Shown in pieces: positions 1 to 8,991 of a stretch of 64,000 nt of DNA. Position 1 is the stretch's first letter. Each line of letters starts with the position of its first letter. This stretch comes from Flavobacteriaceae bacterium PS02336 (lineage in GTDB: Bacteria; Bacteroidota; Bacteroidia; Flavobacteriales; Flavobacteriaceae), in contig JASCOF010000007.1 in assembly GCA_029960065.1 (NCBI GenBank), positions 186,001 to 250,000 of the forward strand, given 5' to 3'. The position numbers were made by a program, and so were the translations under genes. Below the pieces are notes generated by a model. The model was given only the letters and a program-made list of their open reading frames with translations, did no database searches and was not told the DNA's origin.

Positions 1-1
1 T

Positions 2-1063
2 GAAAACATGTTATCTGAAAGAGGAAACGGTTTCAAAATTGCAATGAATGCTTTAAATGTTGGTCGTATTAAATTAGCTGCTGCTTGTTTGGATGCTCAA
101 AGAAGAGTTACTTCTGGAGCTGTAAAATATGCTAACGAAAGAATTCAGTTCAATACTTCTATTTCAACTTTTGGAGCTATTCGTTCTAAATTAGCTGAAA
201 TGGCAACTAGTGCTTACGCGGGAGAAAGTGCTTCTTACCGTGCGGCAAAAGATATTGAAGACAGAATTGCAGCTCGTGAAGCCGAAGGAACAAGTCACCA
301 AGAAGCAGAATTGAAAGGTGTTGAAGAATATGCTATCGAGTGTTCTATCTTGAAAGTAGCAGTTTCTGAAGACATTCAAAACTGTTCTGACGAAGGAATT
401 CAAATTTTTGGCGGAATGGGATTCTCTGAAGATACTCCAATGGAAAGTGCTTGGAGAGATGCTCGTATCGCTCGTATCTACGAAGGAACAAACGAAATCA
501 ACAGAATGCTTTCTGTAGGTATGTTGATTAAAAAAGCAATGAAAGGACACGTTGATTTACTTGGACCAGCAATGAAAGTTCAGGAAGAATTAATGGGAAT
601 TCCATCTTTTGATACTCCAGATTTCTCTGAATTATTTGCAGAAGAAAAAGTAATCGTAGCGAACTTGAAAAAAGTTTTCTTAATGGTTGCTGGAAGCGCT
701 GTTCAAAAATATGGCCCTGAATTAGATTCTCATCAGCAATTATTAATGGCTGCTGCCGATATCTTAATCGAAATTTACATGGCCGAAAGTACTATCTTAA
801 GAACTGAGAAATTAGCAAAAACTCAAGGAGAAGATAAAGTACAAGAGCAAATTGCTATGGCAAAATTATACTTGTACAAAGCAGTTGATATTGTAAACTT
901 AAGAGGAAAAGAAGGAATTGCTTCTTTCTCTGAAGGTGACGAACAACGCATGATGTTAATGGGACTTAAACGTTTCACTAAATATACTAATCTGCCAAAT
1001 GTTGTGGCATTGAGAGAAAAAATTGCAGAAAAATTAGTTGCAGAAAATTCATACTGCTTCTAA
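2..1063 (+). CDS. acyl-CoA dehydrogenase, C-terminal part (5' end outside window)
   Basis: FAD-dependent acyl-CoA dehydrogenase of fatty-acid beta-oxidation; it forms the trans-2,3 double bond of acyl-CoA. The reading frame is open at the left edge, so the visible 353 residues are the C-terminal part of a larger protein. The family hallmark RIYEGTNEINRM is visible, and the Glu of IYEGT is the expected catalytic base. It follows the conserved stretch IQIFGGMGFSEDTPMESAWRD (split here: FGGMGF, then AWRDARI). About 180 residues follow this signature, which matches the long flavobacterial subfamily with a helical C-terminal extension rather than the short 380-aa enzymes. A strong hairpin terminator follows. 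Family is certain; substrate chain length cannot be read from the sequence. Confidence 0.93.
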   Translation, partial: ENMLSERGNGFKIAMNALNVGRIKLAAACLDAQRRVTSGAVKYANERIQFNTSISTFGAIRSKLAEMATSAYAGESASYRAAKDIEDRIAAREAEGTSHQEAELKGVEEYAIECSILKVAVSEDIQNCSDEGIQIFGGMGFSEDTPMESAWRDARIARIYEGTNEINRMLSVGMLIKKAMKGHVDLLGPAMKVQEELMGIPSFDTPDFSELFAEEKVIVANLKKVFLMVAGSAVQKYGPELDSHQQLLMAAADILIEIYMAESTILRTEKLAKTQGEDKVQEQIAMAKLYLYKAVDIVNLRGKEGIASFSEGDEQRMMLMGLKRFTKYTNLPNVVALREKIAEKLVAENSYCF

Positions 1064-1095
1064 ATTCAAAATAGTTTTTAGCTTTTTAATTTGTT

Positions 1096-1135
1096 TAAAC
1101 CCGCGCAAGTCCGAAACTGCGCGGGTTTATTTTTC
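1096..1135 (+). terminator. rho-independent terminator after acyl-CoA dehydrogenase
   Basis: A perfect 12-bp GC-rich stem (1096-1107 with 1118-1129) closes a 10-nt loop and is followed by a T-rich tract. Confidence 0.9.
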
Positions 1136-1292
1136 TATTATCAGCTAGAAAGATATTACTTACGATTCGCAATATTTTTGCAGTTATTTGCAAAATATTC
1201 GTTAAAATTAGCTTTTTAAGACATTTGCAATAGCTAAAAATTAAATGTATTGCATTACTTTTAACGTTCTAAAAAACGCTAAAAAACAAATA

Positions 1293-2387
1293 ATGAAACA
1301 AATTACCCTAACCGCATTATTTTTAATGTGCATTGGTATTACAAATACTTTTGCTCAGAAAAATAAAAAAATGGACATCATCGCCTATTATACAGGCGAT
1401 TCTAAACTTATTGATGAATACGAGGTTGGCAAACTAAATCAAATTATCTTTAGTTTTTGTCATTTAAAAGATGGAAAGCTAACTGTCGATTCTCCTAAAG
1501 ATTCTATTACTATTAAGCATTTAGTCTCTTTAAAAGCTAAAAATCCGCAGTTAAAAATTATTGTCTCACTTGGCGGATGGGGCGGATGCGAACCTTGTTC
1601 TGCTGCTTTTTCTACTGCTGAAGGGCGTTTAAAATTTGCAAAATCAGTAAAACAATTAAGTGATTCTTATAAAGTAGATGGTTTAGATTTAGATTGGGAA
1701 TACCCTGCAATTGAAGGGCTTCCTGGACATTTATATCAAGCTGTTGACAAACCGAATTTTACTGAATTGGTTAAAATATTACGTTCAACTTTAGGTAAAA
1801 AATACGAATTGAGTTTTGCCGCGGGAGGCTTCCAAAAATATTTAGATGAATCTATTGACTGGAAAGCGGTAACTCCATTGGTAAATCGTATTAATATCAT
1901 GAGCTACGATTTAGTAAACGGATACTCTAAAGTTACAGGACACCATACGCCATTATACAGCACAAATTCAAATGAAGAATCTACAAATAGAGCTGTTGAA
2001 TTTTTATTAAAACAAGGTGTACCTGCAGAAAAACTAGTTATTGGAGGCGCATTTTATTCTAGAACTTGGAAAAATGTAGAAAATATCAATAACGGTCTTT
2101 ATCAAGCTGGAGAACACATCGAAGGTGTAAACTTTAAAAACTTTGCTGCAACTTATACTGAAGCAAATGGTTGGAAATATTTCTGGGATGATAAAGCAAA
2201 AGCGCCTTATTGGTATAATGCTTCAACTAAAACTTTTGCAACATCTGACGATCTTAAGTCGATTAAAGCGAAAGCAGAATATGTAAAAGCTAAAAAATTA
2301 GGAGGTATCATGTTTTGGGAACTTACTTTAGACAGTTTCCGTGATGGAATGGTAAACGAAATTTACAAAGTCAAAACAGAAAAATAA
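1293..2387 (+). CDS. secreted glycoside hydrolase family 18 (chitinase-like) protein
   Basis: Predicted exported GH18 TIM-barrel hydrolase acting on chitin or other beta-1,4-GlcNAc chains. Counting from the chosen ATG, residues 1-21 form a signal peptide ending FAQ. The strand-3 motif SLGGWGG lies near residue 92. The catalytic motif DGLDLDWEYP covers 129-138, with Glu136 as proton donor. MSYDL, near residue 213, supplies the conserved Tyr-containing strand. At 364 aa it is a single catalytic domain with no carbohydrate-binding module. An in-frame ATG 48 bases upstream would put a polar 16-residue leader before the signal peptide, so 1293 is preferred. A -7-like box TATTTTTG lies at 1173-1180. 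There are no neighbouring chitin-uptake genes, and the true glycan is unknown. Confidence 0.9.
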   Translation: MKQITLTALFLMCIGITNTFAQKNKKMDIIAYYTGDSKLIDEYEVGKLNQIIFSFCHLKDGKLTVDSPKDSITIKHLVSLKAKNPQLKIIVSLGGWGGCEPCSAAFSTAEGRLKFAKSVKQLSDSYKVDGLDLDWEYPAIEGLPGHLYQAVDKPNFTELVKILRSTLGKKYELSFAAGGFQKYLDESIDWKAVTPLVNRINIMSYDLVNGYSKVTGHHTPLYSTNSNEESTNRAVEFLLKQGVPAEKLVIGGAFYSRTWKNVENINNGLYQAGEHIEGVNFKNFAATYTEANGWKYFWDDKAKAPYWYNASTKTFATSDDLKSIKAKAEYVKAKKLGGIMFWELTLDSFRDGMVNEIYKVKTEK

Positions 2388-2405
2388 TTTTTGTTTGTAC
2401 ATATA

Positions 2406-2444
2406 AAAAAAGGCAGTTGAAATATAAACAACTGCCTTTTTTTT
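2406..2444. terminator. bidirectional terminator
   Basis: The 9-bp stem AGGCAGTTG/CAACTGCCT has an A-run on the left and a T-run on the right. It sits between convergent genes and can serve both. Confidence 0.88.
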
Positions 2445-2467
2445 ATTTTATCTAATTCAATAATGAT

Positions 2468-2953
2468 TTATTGAACTTTTGATTTGTCTAATTCTCCAAT
2501 AAACGGAATAGCTTCTAAAATTTCACTTCTAATAATAGTTTGTAGATAAACCTCCAACTGAATGAACTTTGCGGCATTAATTGATCCTATTGCTTTTTTA
2601 GCTTTGGAATAAGTTTTACAGTACAGCTTCTCGTAAGCGATATGATTTTTTAGAGTTCCTTTGGCTAATTCATCTGCTTTAGCGTCCGTTAATGTTTCAT
2701 AATTGGCAGCATAATCATTTATTAATTGAAATTTTGTCTGCCCTAATGATTTTCGCTGTGTTTCGTAATCATCATAGACTTTAGCAAAAGCTGCAGATTG
2801 CGCTTCTGACAAATTCATGTACTGTTTTACCAGTTCACTTTTAGATTTTCCGTAAACACTTTGTAAAACATCTACATCTTCTTTGAACGAAGATTGTGCA
2901 TAAGTTGAAAATGAGGCTACTAACGCAATAAGAATAAGACTTAATTTTTTCAT
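2468..2953 (-). CDS. secreted helical protein, Spy/LTxxQ-like, function unknown
   Basis: 161 aa with a clear signal peptide (residues 1-20, ending TYAQ). The rest is polar and helix-rich. The segment LSEAQSAAFAKVYDDYETQ resembles the LTxxQ-type repeats of periplasmic Spy/CpxP-like proteins, which act as chaperones or envelope-stress sensors; that likeness is loose. Two Cys-free helical halves follow. I do not recognise a specific family. It stands alone, convergent with the chitinase-like gene and sharing its bidirectional terminator. Periplasmic location is well supported; function is not. Confidence 0.75.
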   Translation of the reverse strand: MKKLSLILIALVASFSTYAQSSFKEDVDVLQSVYGKSKSELVKQYMNLSEAQSAAFAKVYDDYETQRKSLGQTKFQLINDYAANYETLTDAKADELAKGTLKNHIAYEKLYCKTYSKAKKAIGSINAAKFIQLEVYLQTIIRSEILEAIPFIGELDKSKVQ

Positions 2954-3051
2954 AGTTCTAATTTTTAATTTGTTTTAAAAATAAATATGCATTAATCAAA
3001 TATACTGACTTCTAATACCTTACAAACAAAACTCATTACAAACAAGCAACC

Positions 3052-3567
3052 TTATTTTTTTACTTCCTTTGGTGCGCTTACTTGTCCATCATAATTAATT
3101 GGAGCTCTATTGTTACTATTTACATTGAGTGAAGCCGATCCGTTATTGAAAATTGTAAAAAGTAAATCGTAAACATCATTTTTCCCACGAACCGTTGCTC
3201 GAAGCAATGTATTTTTCTTTTTATTTTCGATTTTAATATTTTCTGGTTTTCCTTCAAACTTAATACCGCCATCACCATTGTATGCCACATTATAACCCCG
3301 GCCGAAAAAAGGAAGATCGCAAGTCGTATTTTCAGTGTCAAATTTTAAAAAATAAGTGTTGTAGTCCAGCTGAATTAATCTTCCCCCTTGCGGTGTTACT
3401 TTTTGAGCTTCAAAAACGAACTTTTTAGTTTCTAAAAGCTTTTGTATTTCTTTCTGCTTTTCAAGTTCTTTTTCTTGTTTAAGCTCTTTTTTTGTTTTTT
3501 CCTGAGCATTCATTGACACACCTAAAGCAAAAAACAGGAACAAAATATATAATTTCGTTTTCATCAT
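3052..3567 (-). CDS. secreted DUF4251 domain protein
   Basis: 171 aa. A signal peptide (residues 1-21, ending MNAQ) is followed by a Lys/Glu-rich linker, then a compact beta-rich domain from about residue 48 with the pattern FVFEAQKVTPQGGR and LPFFGRGYNVAYNGDGGIKF. This matches the Bacteroidota family DUF4251, which has no known biochemical function. Its start codon lies one base downstream of the stop of the META-domain lipoprotein gene, so the two are surely cotranscribed and probably translationally coupled. Periplasmic or outer-membrane-associated localisation is inferred from the signal peptide. Confidence 0.85.
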   Translation of the reverse strand: MMKTKLYILFLFFALGVSMNAQEKTKKELKQEKELEKQKEIQKLLETKKFVFEAQKVTPQGGRLIQLDYNTYFLKFDTENTTCDLPFFGRGYNVAYNGDGGIKFEGKPENIKIENKKKNTLLRATVRGKNDVYDLLFTIFNNGSASLNVNSNNRAPINYDGQVSAPKEVKK

Positions 3568-3568
3568 A

Positions 3569-4006
3569 TTATTTTTTAGTGAAACGCATCATTGCAATAT
3601 CTCCCGAAATAAAATTTAAAGTCTTACCGTCATCTGTAATATCATAAGAAGTGATTTTTTGAAGGGTATTCATATAAGTCGTTTCACCTTGGCCCCCATT
3701 CAGACACATCATTTTGGTAACTGCCATTGGGTGTGTAAAATCGATTTTATTTCCATCGACAATTAGTTTTCCTGTATAAGTATTACAGCTGTTATTTCCA
3801 GAAACCTGATTGTCTTGTGTATTAAAAATTATTGTTGGTTTTTTATCTGGATACAAACCATCAAAAGTAATTCGCGGACCTGTAATGTAGTTTAATTCCC
3901 AAGTTCCATCAAGCTGCGAAACAGTATCACTTTTTTTATTTTTAGAAACAGTGCAGGAAACCAATATTGAACTAAAAAAAACGAGAGTAAAAATCTTTTT
4001 CATCAT
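3569..4006 (-). CDS. META-domain (HslJ-like) lipoprotein
   Basis: 145 aa lipoprotein. A hydrophobic leader ends in the lipobox LVSC (Cys18). A META domain follows, with the hallmark LDGTWELNYI near residue 33, GNNSCNTYTGK in the middle and a final strand MMRFTKK. META/HslJ proteins are small beta-rich envelope proteins; E. coli HslJ is linked to heat shock and novobiocin resistance, which need not carry over. First gene of a two-gene unit with the DUF4251 gene. Confidence 0.88.
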   Translation of the reverse strand: MMKKIFTLVFFSSILVSCTVSKNKKSDTVSQLDGTWELNYITGPRITFDGLYPDKKPTIIFNTQDNQVSGNNSCNTYTGKLIVDGNKIDFTHPMAVTKMMCLNGGQGETTYMNTLQKITSYDITDDGKTLNFISGDIAMMRFTKK

Positions 4007-4221
4007 AACTTTAAATATTAAATATGAACGAATTAGAGAAGTTTGATTTCTAAAAAAAATGCATTGAAACCATAACGAATTTAAGCAATATTTTTGGGTT
4101 TTGTGCTCAATCGATATTAAATTATAACGTATAGTTTGACTTTTTTTTAACTTTTAGAGTTAAAGTATTCCGTTATTTTATGTTAAATTTACTTAATCTT
4201 TAATTAAAAATGCCCGTAAAC

Positions 4222-4749
4222 ATGAAAAAACTAATCGTTTCTTTCGCTATAATTACAGCCTTAATCATTGGCTGTAAGACAAATAACAAATCAAATGACG
4301 CTAAAACCCTAACCGTTGCCTTAGAGCCAAAAAGCAACAGCACTGTTGGCGGAACAGCTGTCTTTACAGAAAAAAATGGTAAGGTTACTGTAACTGCAAA
4401 AATAAGCGGACTGCAACCTGGAGTACATGCTATTCATATTCATGAAAAAGCAGATTGCAGTGCTGCTGACGGAAGCTCGGCCGGCGGACACTGGAATCCT
4501 ACTTTCAAAAAACATGGAAAATGGGGAGTTGGTGAATACCATAAAGGAGATATCGGAAACTTTACCGCTGATGAAAAAGGTAACGGATCAATCACTCTGA
4601 CTACAGATGAATGGTGCATAGGATGCGGAGACAGCAACAAAGACATTCTTGGAAAAGGTTTAATTGTGCACGCAGGAAAAGATGACTTTACAACCCAGCC
4701 AACTGGAGATGCCGGCGGAAGAGTTGCATGTGCAGGAATCATCAAATAA
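4222..4749 (+). CDS. sodC: Cu/Zn superoxide dismutase lipoprotein
   Basis: Dismutates superoxide in the periplasm or at the outer membrane. Counting from the chosen ATG (175 aa), residues 1-18 are a lipoprotein signal with lipobox LIIGC (Cys18). Copper ligands His72, His74 (HIH), His90 and His150 are present, as are zinc ligands His90, His99, His107 and Asp110, the active-site Arg167, and the disulfide pair Cys79/Cys170. Two extra cysteines at 132 and 135 (CIGC) are unusual and could add a second disulfide. An ATG 12 bases upstream gives four extra residues before the same signal and is less likely. An inverted repeat TTTAACT-N5-AGTTAAA lies about 60 bases upstream. A hairpin terminator follows. 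Confidence 0.95.
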   Translation: MKKLIVSFAIITALIIGCKTNNKSNDAKTLTVALEPKSNSTVGGTAVFTEKNGKVTVTAKISGLQPGVHAIHIHEKADCSAADGSSAGGHWNPTFKKHGKWGVGEYHKGDIGNFTADEKGNGSITLTTDEWCIGCGDSNKDILGKGLIVHAGKDDFTTQPTGDAGGRVACAGIIK

Positions 4750-4759
4750 GAAAAATCAT

Positions 4760-4799
4760 AAATAACCACTATTTTTAACAAAATCTAGTGGTTATTTCA
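4760..4799 (+). terminator. terminator after sodC
   Basis: A 12-bp stem AAATAACCACTA/TAGTGGTTATTT spans 4760-4771 and 4786-4797. It is A/T-rich with a short T tail, so a moderate call. Confidence 0.65.
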
Positions 4800-4858
4800 T
4801 TTAAAATGAATTCTAAAACAAGAAAAAGACATAGCTTTGCATCAGCAAAATTAAGTCA

Positions 4859-6061
4859 ATGATTAATCCATCAGCACCAGGCTGGATCGATAAGTTTTTT
4901 AGTGAACAGAAGTTTTCAGAAGCAATCCCTTTTGAAACTGTAGATTCGTTTTACTACAAAGTAAGAGAAACGGGATTTATTTATGGACATATTATTGCTA
5001 TCGATTCTCAGATTCCGATTCCAATAAAAGGCTGGTTTAAAACCGAAATCTCTAAAGTTGCCTTACTTAATACACTCTATCATGTTTTTTGTTTAGAGAA
5101 GAGAAATTCAGAACCAACTCATTTTATTTCAGAAGTTTTAAAGTTTTATAAACAGATGAATCCAGAAGGATTTAATTTGTTTAAAATTTTACTGCCTAAA
5201 GATACTCCTGCCCTTTCTCTAGAAAATATTATTGACGAGAGAGTTCAAACAAATGACAGCATTATCAGTAAAAACTTCTCACATTTAGTAACAAATGCAC
5301 TTTTGTTTATTGATGTTTTGGCTTTTAGACAATATTTAGAGCACGGTCAAATTCCAGAGAAATACTTAAAAAGAATTGAGGAAACTGTTTTAGGAATTGT
5401 TGGTTTGGCATTAAAAACCAAAACTGTAAAATCGCAGCATGATGACTTATTAATCAAATTATTTGAGGCATCTATTCGTTATTCGAAATTTTCAAAAGTT
5501 ACAGTTGAAACTTTAGAAACTCTGAATCTCGATTATTTTCAAAACAGACTCGAACAATATTACCTAATTGACATGGCTGGAATGGCTTTATGGAGCGATG
5601 GAGTTGTCGAAAACGAAGAATCATACTTTCTATATGCATTAGGTTCTACAATGGGAGTTCCTGATGATTTTGTAACCAAAAGCATGGATACAACCAATAC
5701 TTTTATTACAACACATAAAAAAAAGATCCCCTATTTTAATTACTCCAATCCTGTTAAACATTTCTACGATCAAATGACGCACAGCGTTATCAAACTGATT
5801 GTTAGAAATAAGAACAGATTGATTAGAGAAATTATGCAGAGTAAAGAACTTGTTGTACTTCTAGCTTATTCTACAACAAGAGATTTGGATGCTAAGGAAA
5901 AAAAGAAAGTCAAAAAACAGCTTTTGGATATTTGTAAAACCATTCCGTCGCTGACGATATTTTTACTTCCGGGAGGGAGTTTATTACTGCCCATATTAAT
6001 CAAATTTATTCCAACAATGCTTCCTTCAGCATTTAATGAAAATCTTGATGAAAATGAATAA
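4859..6061 (+). CDS. LETM1-related protein
   Basis: 400 aa soluble protein with one hydrophobic C-terminal stretch. The end of the protein (near residues 360-393) has SLTIFLLPGGSLLLPILI followed by PTMLPSAF. This is the signature of the LETM1-type segment, where mitochondrial homologues read LLP..PIL...LPSTF. Flavobacterial proteins of this type are commonly named LETM1-related biofilm-associated proteins; the biochemical role is not established. The N-terminal 300 residues are mainly helical, without recognisable catalytic motifs. Monocistronic, closed by a bidirectional terminator. Confidence 0.8.
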   Translation: MINPSAPGWIDKFFSEQKFSEAIPFETVDSFYYKVRETGFIYGHIIAIDSQIPIPIKGWFKTEISKVALLNTLYHVFCLEKRNSEPTHFISEVLKFYKQMNPEGFNLFKILLPKDTPALSLENIIDERVQTNDSIISKNFSHLVTNALLFIDVLAFRQYLEHGQIPEKYLKRIEETVLGIVGLALKTKTVKSQHDDLLIKLFEASIRYSKFSKVTVETLETLNLDYFQNRLEQYYLIDMAGMALWSDGVVENEESYFLYALGSTMGVPDDFVTKSMDTTNTFITTHKKKIPYFNYSNPVKHFYDQMTHSVIKLIVRNKNRLIREIMQSKELVVLLAYSTTRDLDAKEKKKVKKQLLDICKTIPSLTIFLLPGGSLLLPILIKFIPTMLPSAFNENLDENE

Positions 6062-6094
6062 AAAAAATCGCCCTTTTTGAGAGCGATTTTTTTT
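6061..6094. terminator. bidirectional terminator
   Basis: An 11-bp stem (6061-6071 with 6083-6094) has A-run and T-run flanks. It sits between the convergent LETM1-related and carbonic anhydrase genes. Confidence 0.88.
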
Positions 6095-6109
6095 ATTTAT
6101 ATTTTTCAA

Positions 6110-6745
6110 TTAAAATTTCAATTGATATACTTCATCCAATTCTTCATTTGAAGCAATATTTACATTTAAATCTGTAACAAATCCAGAATTTAAACCGTAA
6201 ACCCATCCGTGAAGCATTAAATCCTGACCATTTCTCCAAGCATTCTGCACAATTGAAGTTTTAGCCAAATTGTAAACCTGTTCTTTAGCATTGATTTCTA
6301 CAAAAGCATTAAAACGCTCTGTTTCATCTTCAATTGAATTTAAGTATTTATCGTGTAATCTGTATTCATCTTTAATGTGTCGAATCCAGTTATCAATAAT
6401 CCCAACAGACTGATTTCCCATAGCGGCTTTTACCCCACCACAGCCGTAATGACCACAAACAATTACGTGTTTAATTTTCAATACATTTACTGCATAATCC
6501 AGAACACTCAACATATTCATATCAGAATGCACTACCATATTGGCTATATTACGGTGAACGAAAACTTCACCTGGTTTTGCACCAACAATTTCATTTGCAG
6601 GAACACGGCTGTCAGAACATCCAATCCATAATAATGGTGGAGACTGTCCTTTTGCAAGATCAGCAAAATAATTTGGATCTAAAGCCAATGAATTTTCAAC
6701 CCACTTTTTATTGTTTTCTAATAACTGCTCATAAAATTTTCTCAT
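6110..6745 (-). CDS. can: beta-class carbonic anhydrase
   Basis: Interconverts CO2 and bicarbonate in the cytoplasm. The zinc site is complete: Cys43 and Asp45-Arg47 in CSDSR, then His99 and Cys102 in HYGCGG. At 211 aa it has the usual length of the plant/Can-type beta enzyme and no signal peptide. It lies 114 bases downstream of a SulP-family transporter on the same strand. SulP proteins include bicarbonate transporters, and SulP-carbonic anhydrase pairs recur in bacteria, so coupling of bicarbonate uptake with CO2 hydration is the likely role. Confidence 0.95.
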   Translation of the reverse strand: MRKFYEQLLENNKKWVENSLALDPNYFADLAKGQSPPLLWIGCSDSRVPANEIVGAKPGEVFVHRNIANMVVHSDMNMLSVLDYAVNVLKIKHVIVCGHYGCGGVKAAMGNQSVGIIDNWIRHIKDEYRLHDKYLNSIEDETERFNAFVEINAKEQVYNLAKTSIVQNAWRNGQDLMLHGWVYGLNSGFVTDLNVNIASNEELDEVYQLKF

Positions 6746-6859
6746 TTTTTTTAATTTTTTTCTGGTAATTTCTAATTTTTGGAATGTTTCAAAAAAGAAC
6801 TTGATGTAAAGTTACCGAAATTTTGACATTTCTATTTACTTAAAAATGCTTAAATTTAA

Positions 6860-8506
6860 TTATTCCCCCTTAACAACTTCTTTCTGAACTACTTCTCTTT
6901 TAGCTACATCATAATAATGTTCAATGGTAACATGATTATGATTTTCTGGCGTATTCTCCAGTTCATAAGCTTCTTTAAAGCCTTTTAATTTGACTTTAAT
7001 ATTTTCGTCGATTGCTCTGGTTTCCTTAAATTCACGAATTAAATCTAAAACATCGTGAGCAATATATTCCGTATCATGAGCATTGATAATTACCTTAGAA
7101 TTTTCAGGAATTTCACTCAACGTTTGCTTGATTGCTGCTTTATTCAAAAATGAAACTTCTTGTGCTAAATCAATATGAATAATATCTCCATCTTCATATT
7201 GTTCTTTTTTGAAAATATAAGCTCTCTTAAGATTTCCTCTCAAAACAAAAATAATACTGATAATAATACCCAACGCAACACCTTTTAGCAAATCTGTCGC
7301 AACGACAAAGACCAAAGTTGCAATAAAAGGGACAAACTGGTATTTACCCTTTTTCCAGAAATGCATAAAGGTTGCTGGTTTTGCTAATTTATATCCCACT
7401 AATATTAAAACAGTTGCCAAAGTTGCCAATGGAATTTTGTTTAAAATAACTGGAACAGCCAATACACTAATTAATAAAAGTATACCGTGAATAATGGTAG
7501 ACATTTTTGATTTTGCTCCCGCATTATTATTTGCTGACGAACGTACTACAACTGATGTCATTGGAAGACCCCCTAAAAGTGAACTCACAACATTTCCGAT
7601 ACCTTGCGCCTTTAGTTCGACATTGGTATCAGTATACCTCTTTTGAACGTCCATGCGATCCGAAGCCTCAATACATAAAAGTGTTTCAATAGAAGCCACA
7701 ATGGCAATTGTAACACCAACTACCCAAACCTGCGGATTTGAAACTGCCGCAAAATCTGGCATAATTATAATTGATTTAAAATCATCAAAAGATTTTGGAA
7801 CTGGCAAAGAAACCAAATGTTCTTTTGCAATTGCCAATGTGCTTCCTGTTAAAACAAATATTTCGTTTAAAACTACTCCAGCAATAACAGCAATTAAAGC
7901 TCCAGGAACTAGTTTTATTCTTTTTAAAAAAGGAACTTTTTCCCAACAAAGCAAGATTGTTAATGAAACCAAAGTAACTACGACAGCACCTAAATGAATG
8001 TGATTTAAAACATCAAATAAAAATGAAAAAGAATTACTTCCATCGTTTTGTATGAAAGCCTGATCTCCTTCATAATCTGCATCATATCCAAAGGCGTGCG
8101 GTATTTGTTTTAGAATAATGATGATTCCAATACCGGCAAGCATTCCTTCAATTACATTTGTTGGAAAATAGTTTGATATACTTCCGGCTCTTAAAAATCC
8201 CAGCGCTAATTGAATTAATCCAGCAATAAAAACAGACATTAAAAATACATCAAAAGCACCTAAATCAGTGATCGCGGTTAAAACAATAGCTGTTAAACCA
8301 GCAGCTGGACCTGATACACTAATATGCGACTGGCTTAAGTATCCTACTATAATACCACCCACCACACCAGCGATAATTCCAGAAAATAACGGTGCCCCAG
8401 AAGCCATTGCAATACCTAAACACAATGGAAGAGCCACCAAGAAAACCACTAAACCTGAGGCAAAATCAGATTTAAGGTTGGCAAAAAGATTGATTTTTTT
8501 TGTCAT
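6860..8506 (-). CDS. SulP family anion transporter (probable bicarbonate transporter)
   Basis: 548 aa inner-membrane protein with about ten or more hydrophobic segments over residues 15-420. It shows the SulP N-terminal pattern ASGLVVFLVALPLCLGIA and the conserved GGIIVGYLSQSHISVSGPAAG (in pieces: GGIIVGY, SVSGPAAG). The C-terminal 130 residues resemble a shortened STAS domain. Members carry sulfate, bicarbonate or dicarboxylates; the carbonic anhydrase gene directly downstream favours bicarbonate. Upstream on the same strand lies a small secreted protein gene that may belong to the same unit. Confidence 0.9.
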   Translation of the reverse strand: MTKKINLFANLKSDFASGLVVFLVALPLCLGIAMASGAPLFSGIIAGVVGGIIVGYLSQSHISVSGPAAGLTAIVLTAITDLGAFDVFLMSVFIAGLIQLALGFLRAGSISNYFPTNVIEGMLAGIGIIIILKQIPHAFGYDADYEGDQAFIQNDGSNSFSFLFDVLNHIHLGAVVVTLVSLTILLCWEKVPFLKRIKLVPGALIAVIAGVVLNEIFVLTGSTLAIAKEHLVSLPVPKSFDDFKSIIIMPDFAAVSNPQVWVVGVTIAIVASIETLLCIEASDRMDVQKRYTDTNVELKAQGIGNVVSSLLGGLPMTSVVVRSSANNNAGAKSKMSTIIHGILLLISVLAVPVILNKIPLATLATVLILVGYKLAKPATFMHFWKKGKYQFVPFIATLVFVVATDLLKGVALGIIISIIFVLRGNLKRAYIFKKEQYEDGDIIHIDLAQEVSFLNKAAIKQTLSEIPENSKVIINAHDTEYIAHDVLDLIREFKETRAIDENIKVKLKGFKEAYELENTPENHNHVTIEHYYDVAKREVVQKEVVKGE

Positions 8507-8587
8507 AACACAATACTAAAAAAATTATTCATTAAAGATTTACCACATTTATGCAAATGCGGTTAAAGATCAAAATAATCGGAAGTA

Positions 8588-8869
8588 TTATGCTAAATTG
8601 GGAGGTGGAGCAAATATGCTCGGAGAAATATTGTCAAGTTTTACAATATTTTCAGATATAATAGTTTTCTTTTCAATGCAGACCGGCAGTAAAACTTCAT
8701 GTTCTAAAATTGCTGGATGCATTACATTTTTAAGTTCTTTATGAACTTCTTCCTCCGAAATACTAAAAGACACCGCAGTATTATTCCCTTTCTTAATCGC
8801 CTGAACAATTGTCGGGGTCGATAAGAAAGCAATAAATATGAATAATAATATGCGGGCTACGTATTTCAT
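8588..8869 (-). CDS. small exported protein of unknown function
   Basis: 93 aa counted from the ATG at 8869; an upstream in-frame ATG would add eight residues before the signal and is less likely. Residues 1-24 form a hydrophobic signal-type segment ending VQA. The remaining ~70 residues are polar with one Cys and a Pro-rich tail FAPPPNLA. No recognised domain. It lies 81 bases ahead of the SulP gene, same strand, so cotranscription is possible. Codon use looks like that of its neighbours. Confidence 0.6.
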   Translation of the reverse strand: MKYVARILLFIFIAFLSTPTIVQAIKKGNNTAVSFSISEEEVHKELKNVMHPAILEHEVLLPVCIEKKTIISENIVKLDNISPSIFAPPPNLA

Positions 8870-8937
8870 CGAAACAAAAATAGCGTTAAACAAATAAAAT
8901 CAAAGAGATTTTTATAGAAATTTAACAAAAACAAAAA

Positions 8938-8967
8938 AGCAGAACGCAATTTTTATACCGTTCTGCT
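8938..8967 (-). terminator. terminator after dps
   Basis: A 9-bp stem AGCAGAACG/CGTTCTGCT has an A-run on its left, which is a U-run in the minus-strand transcript leaving dps. Confidence 0.8.
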
Positions 8968-8991
8968 TATAATTTACTAAAAAACAAGACC

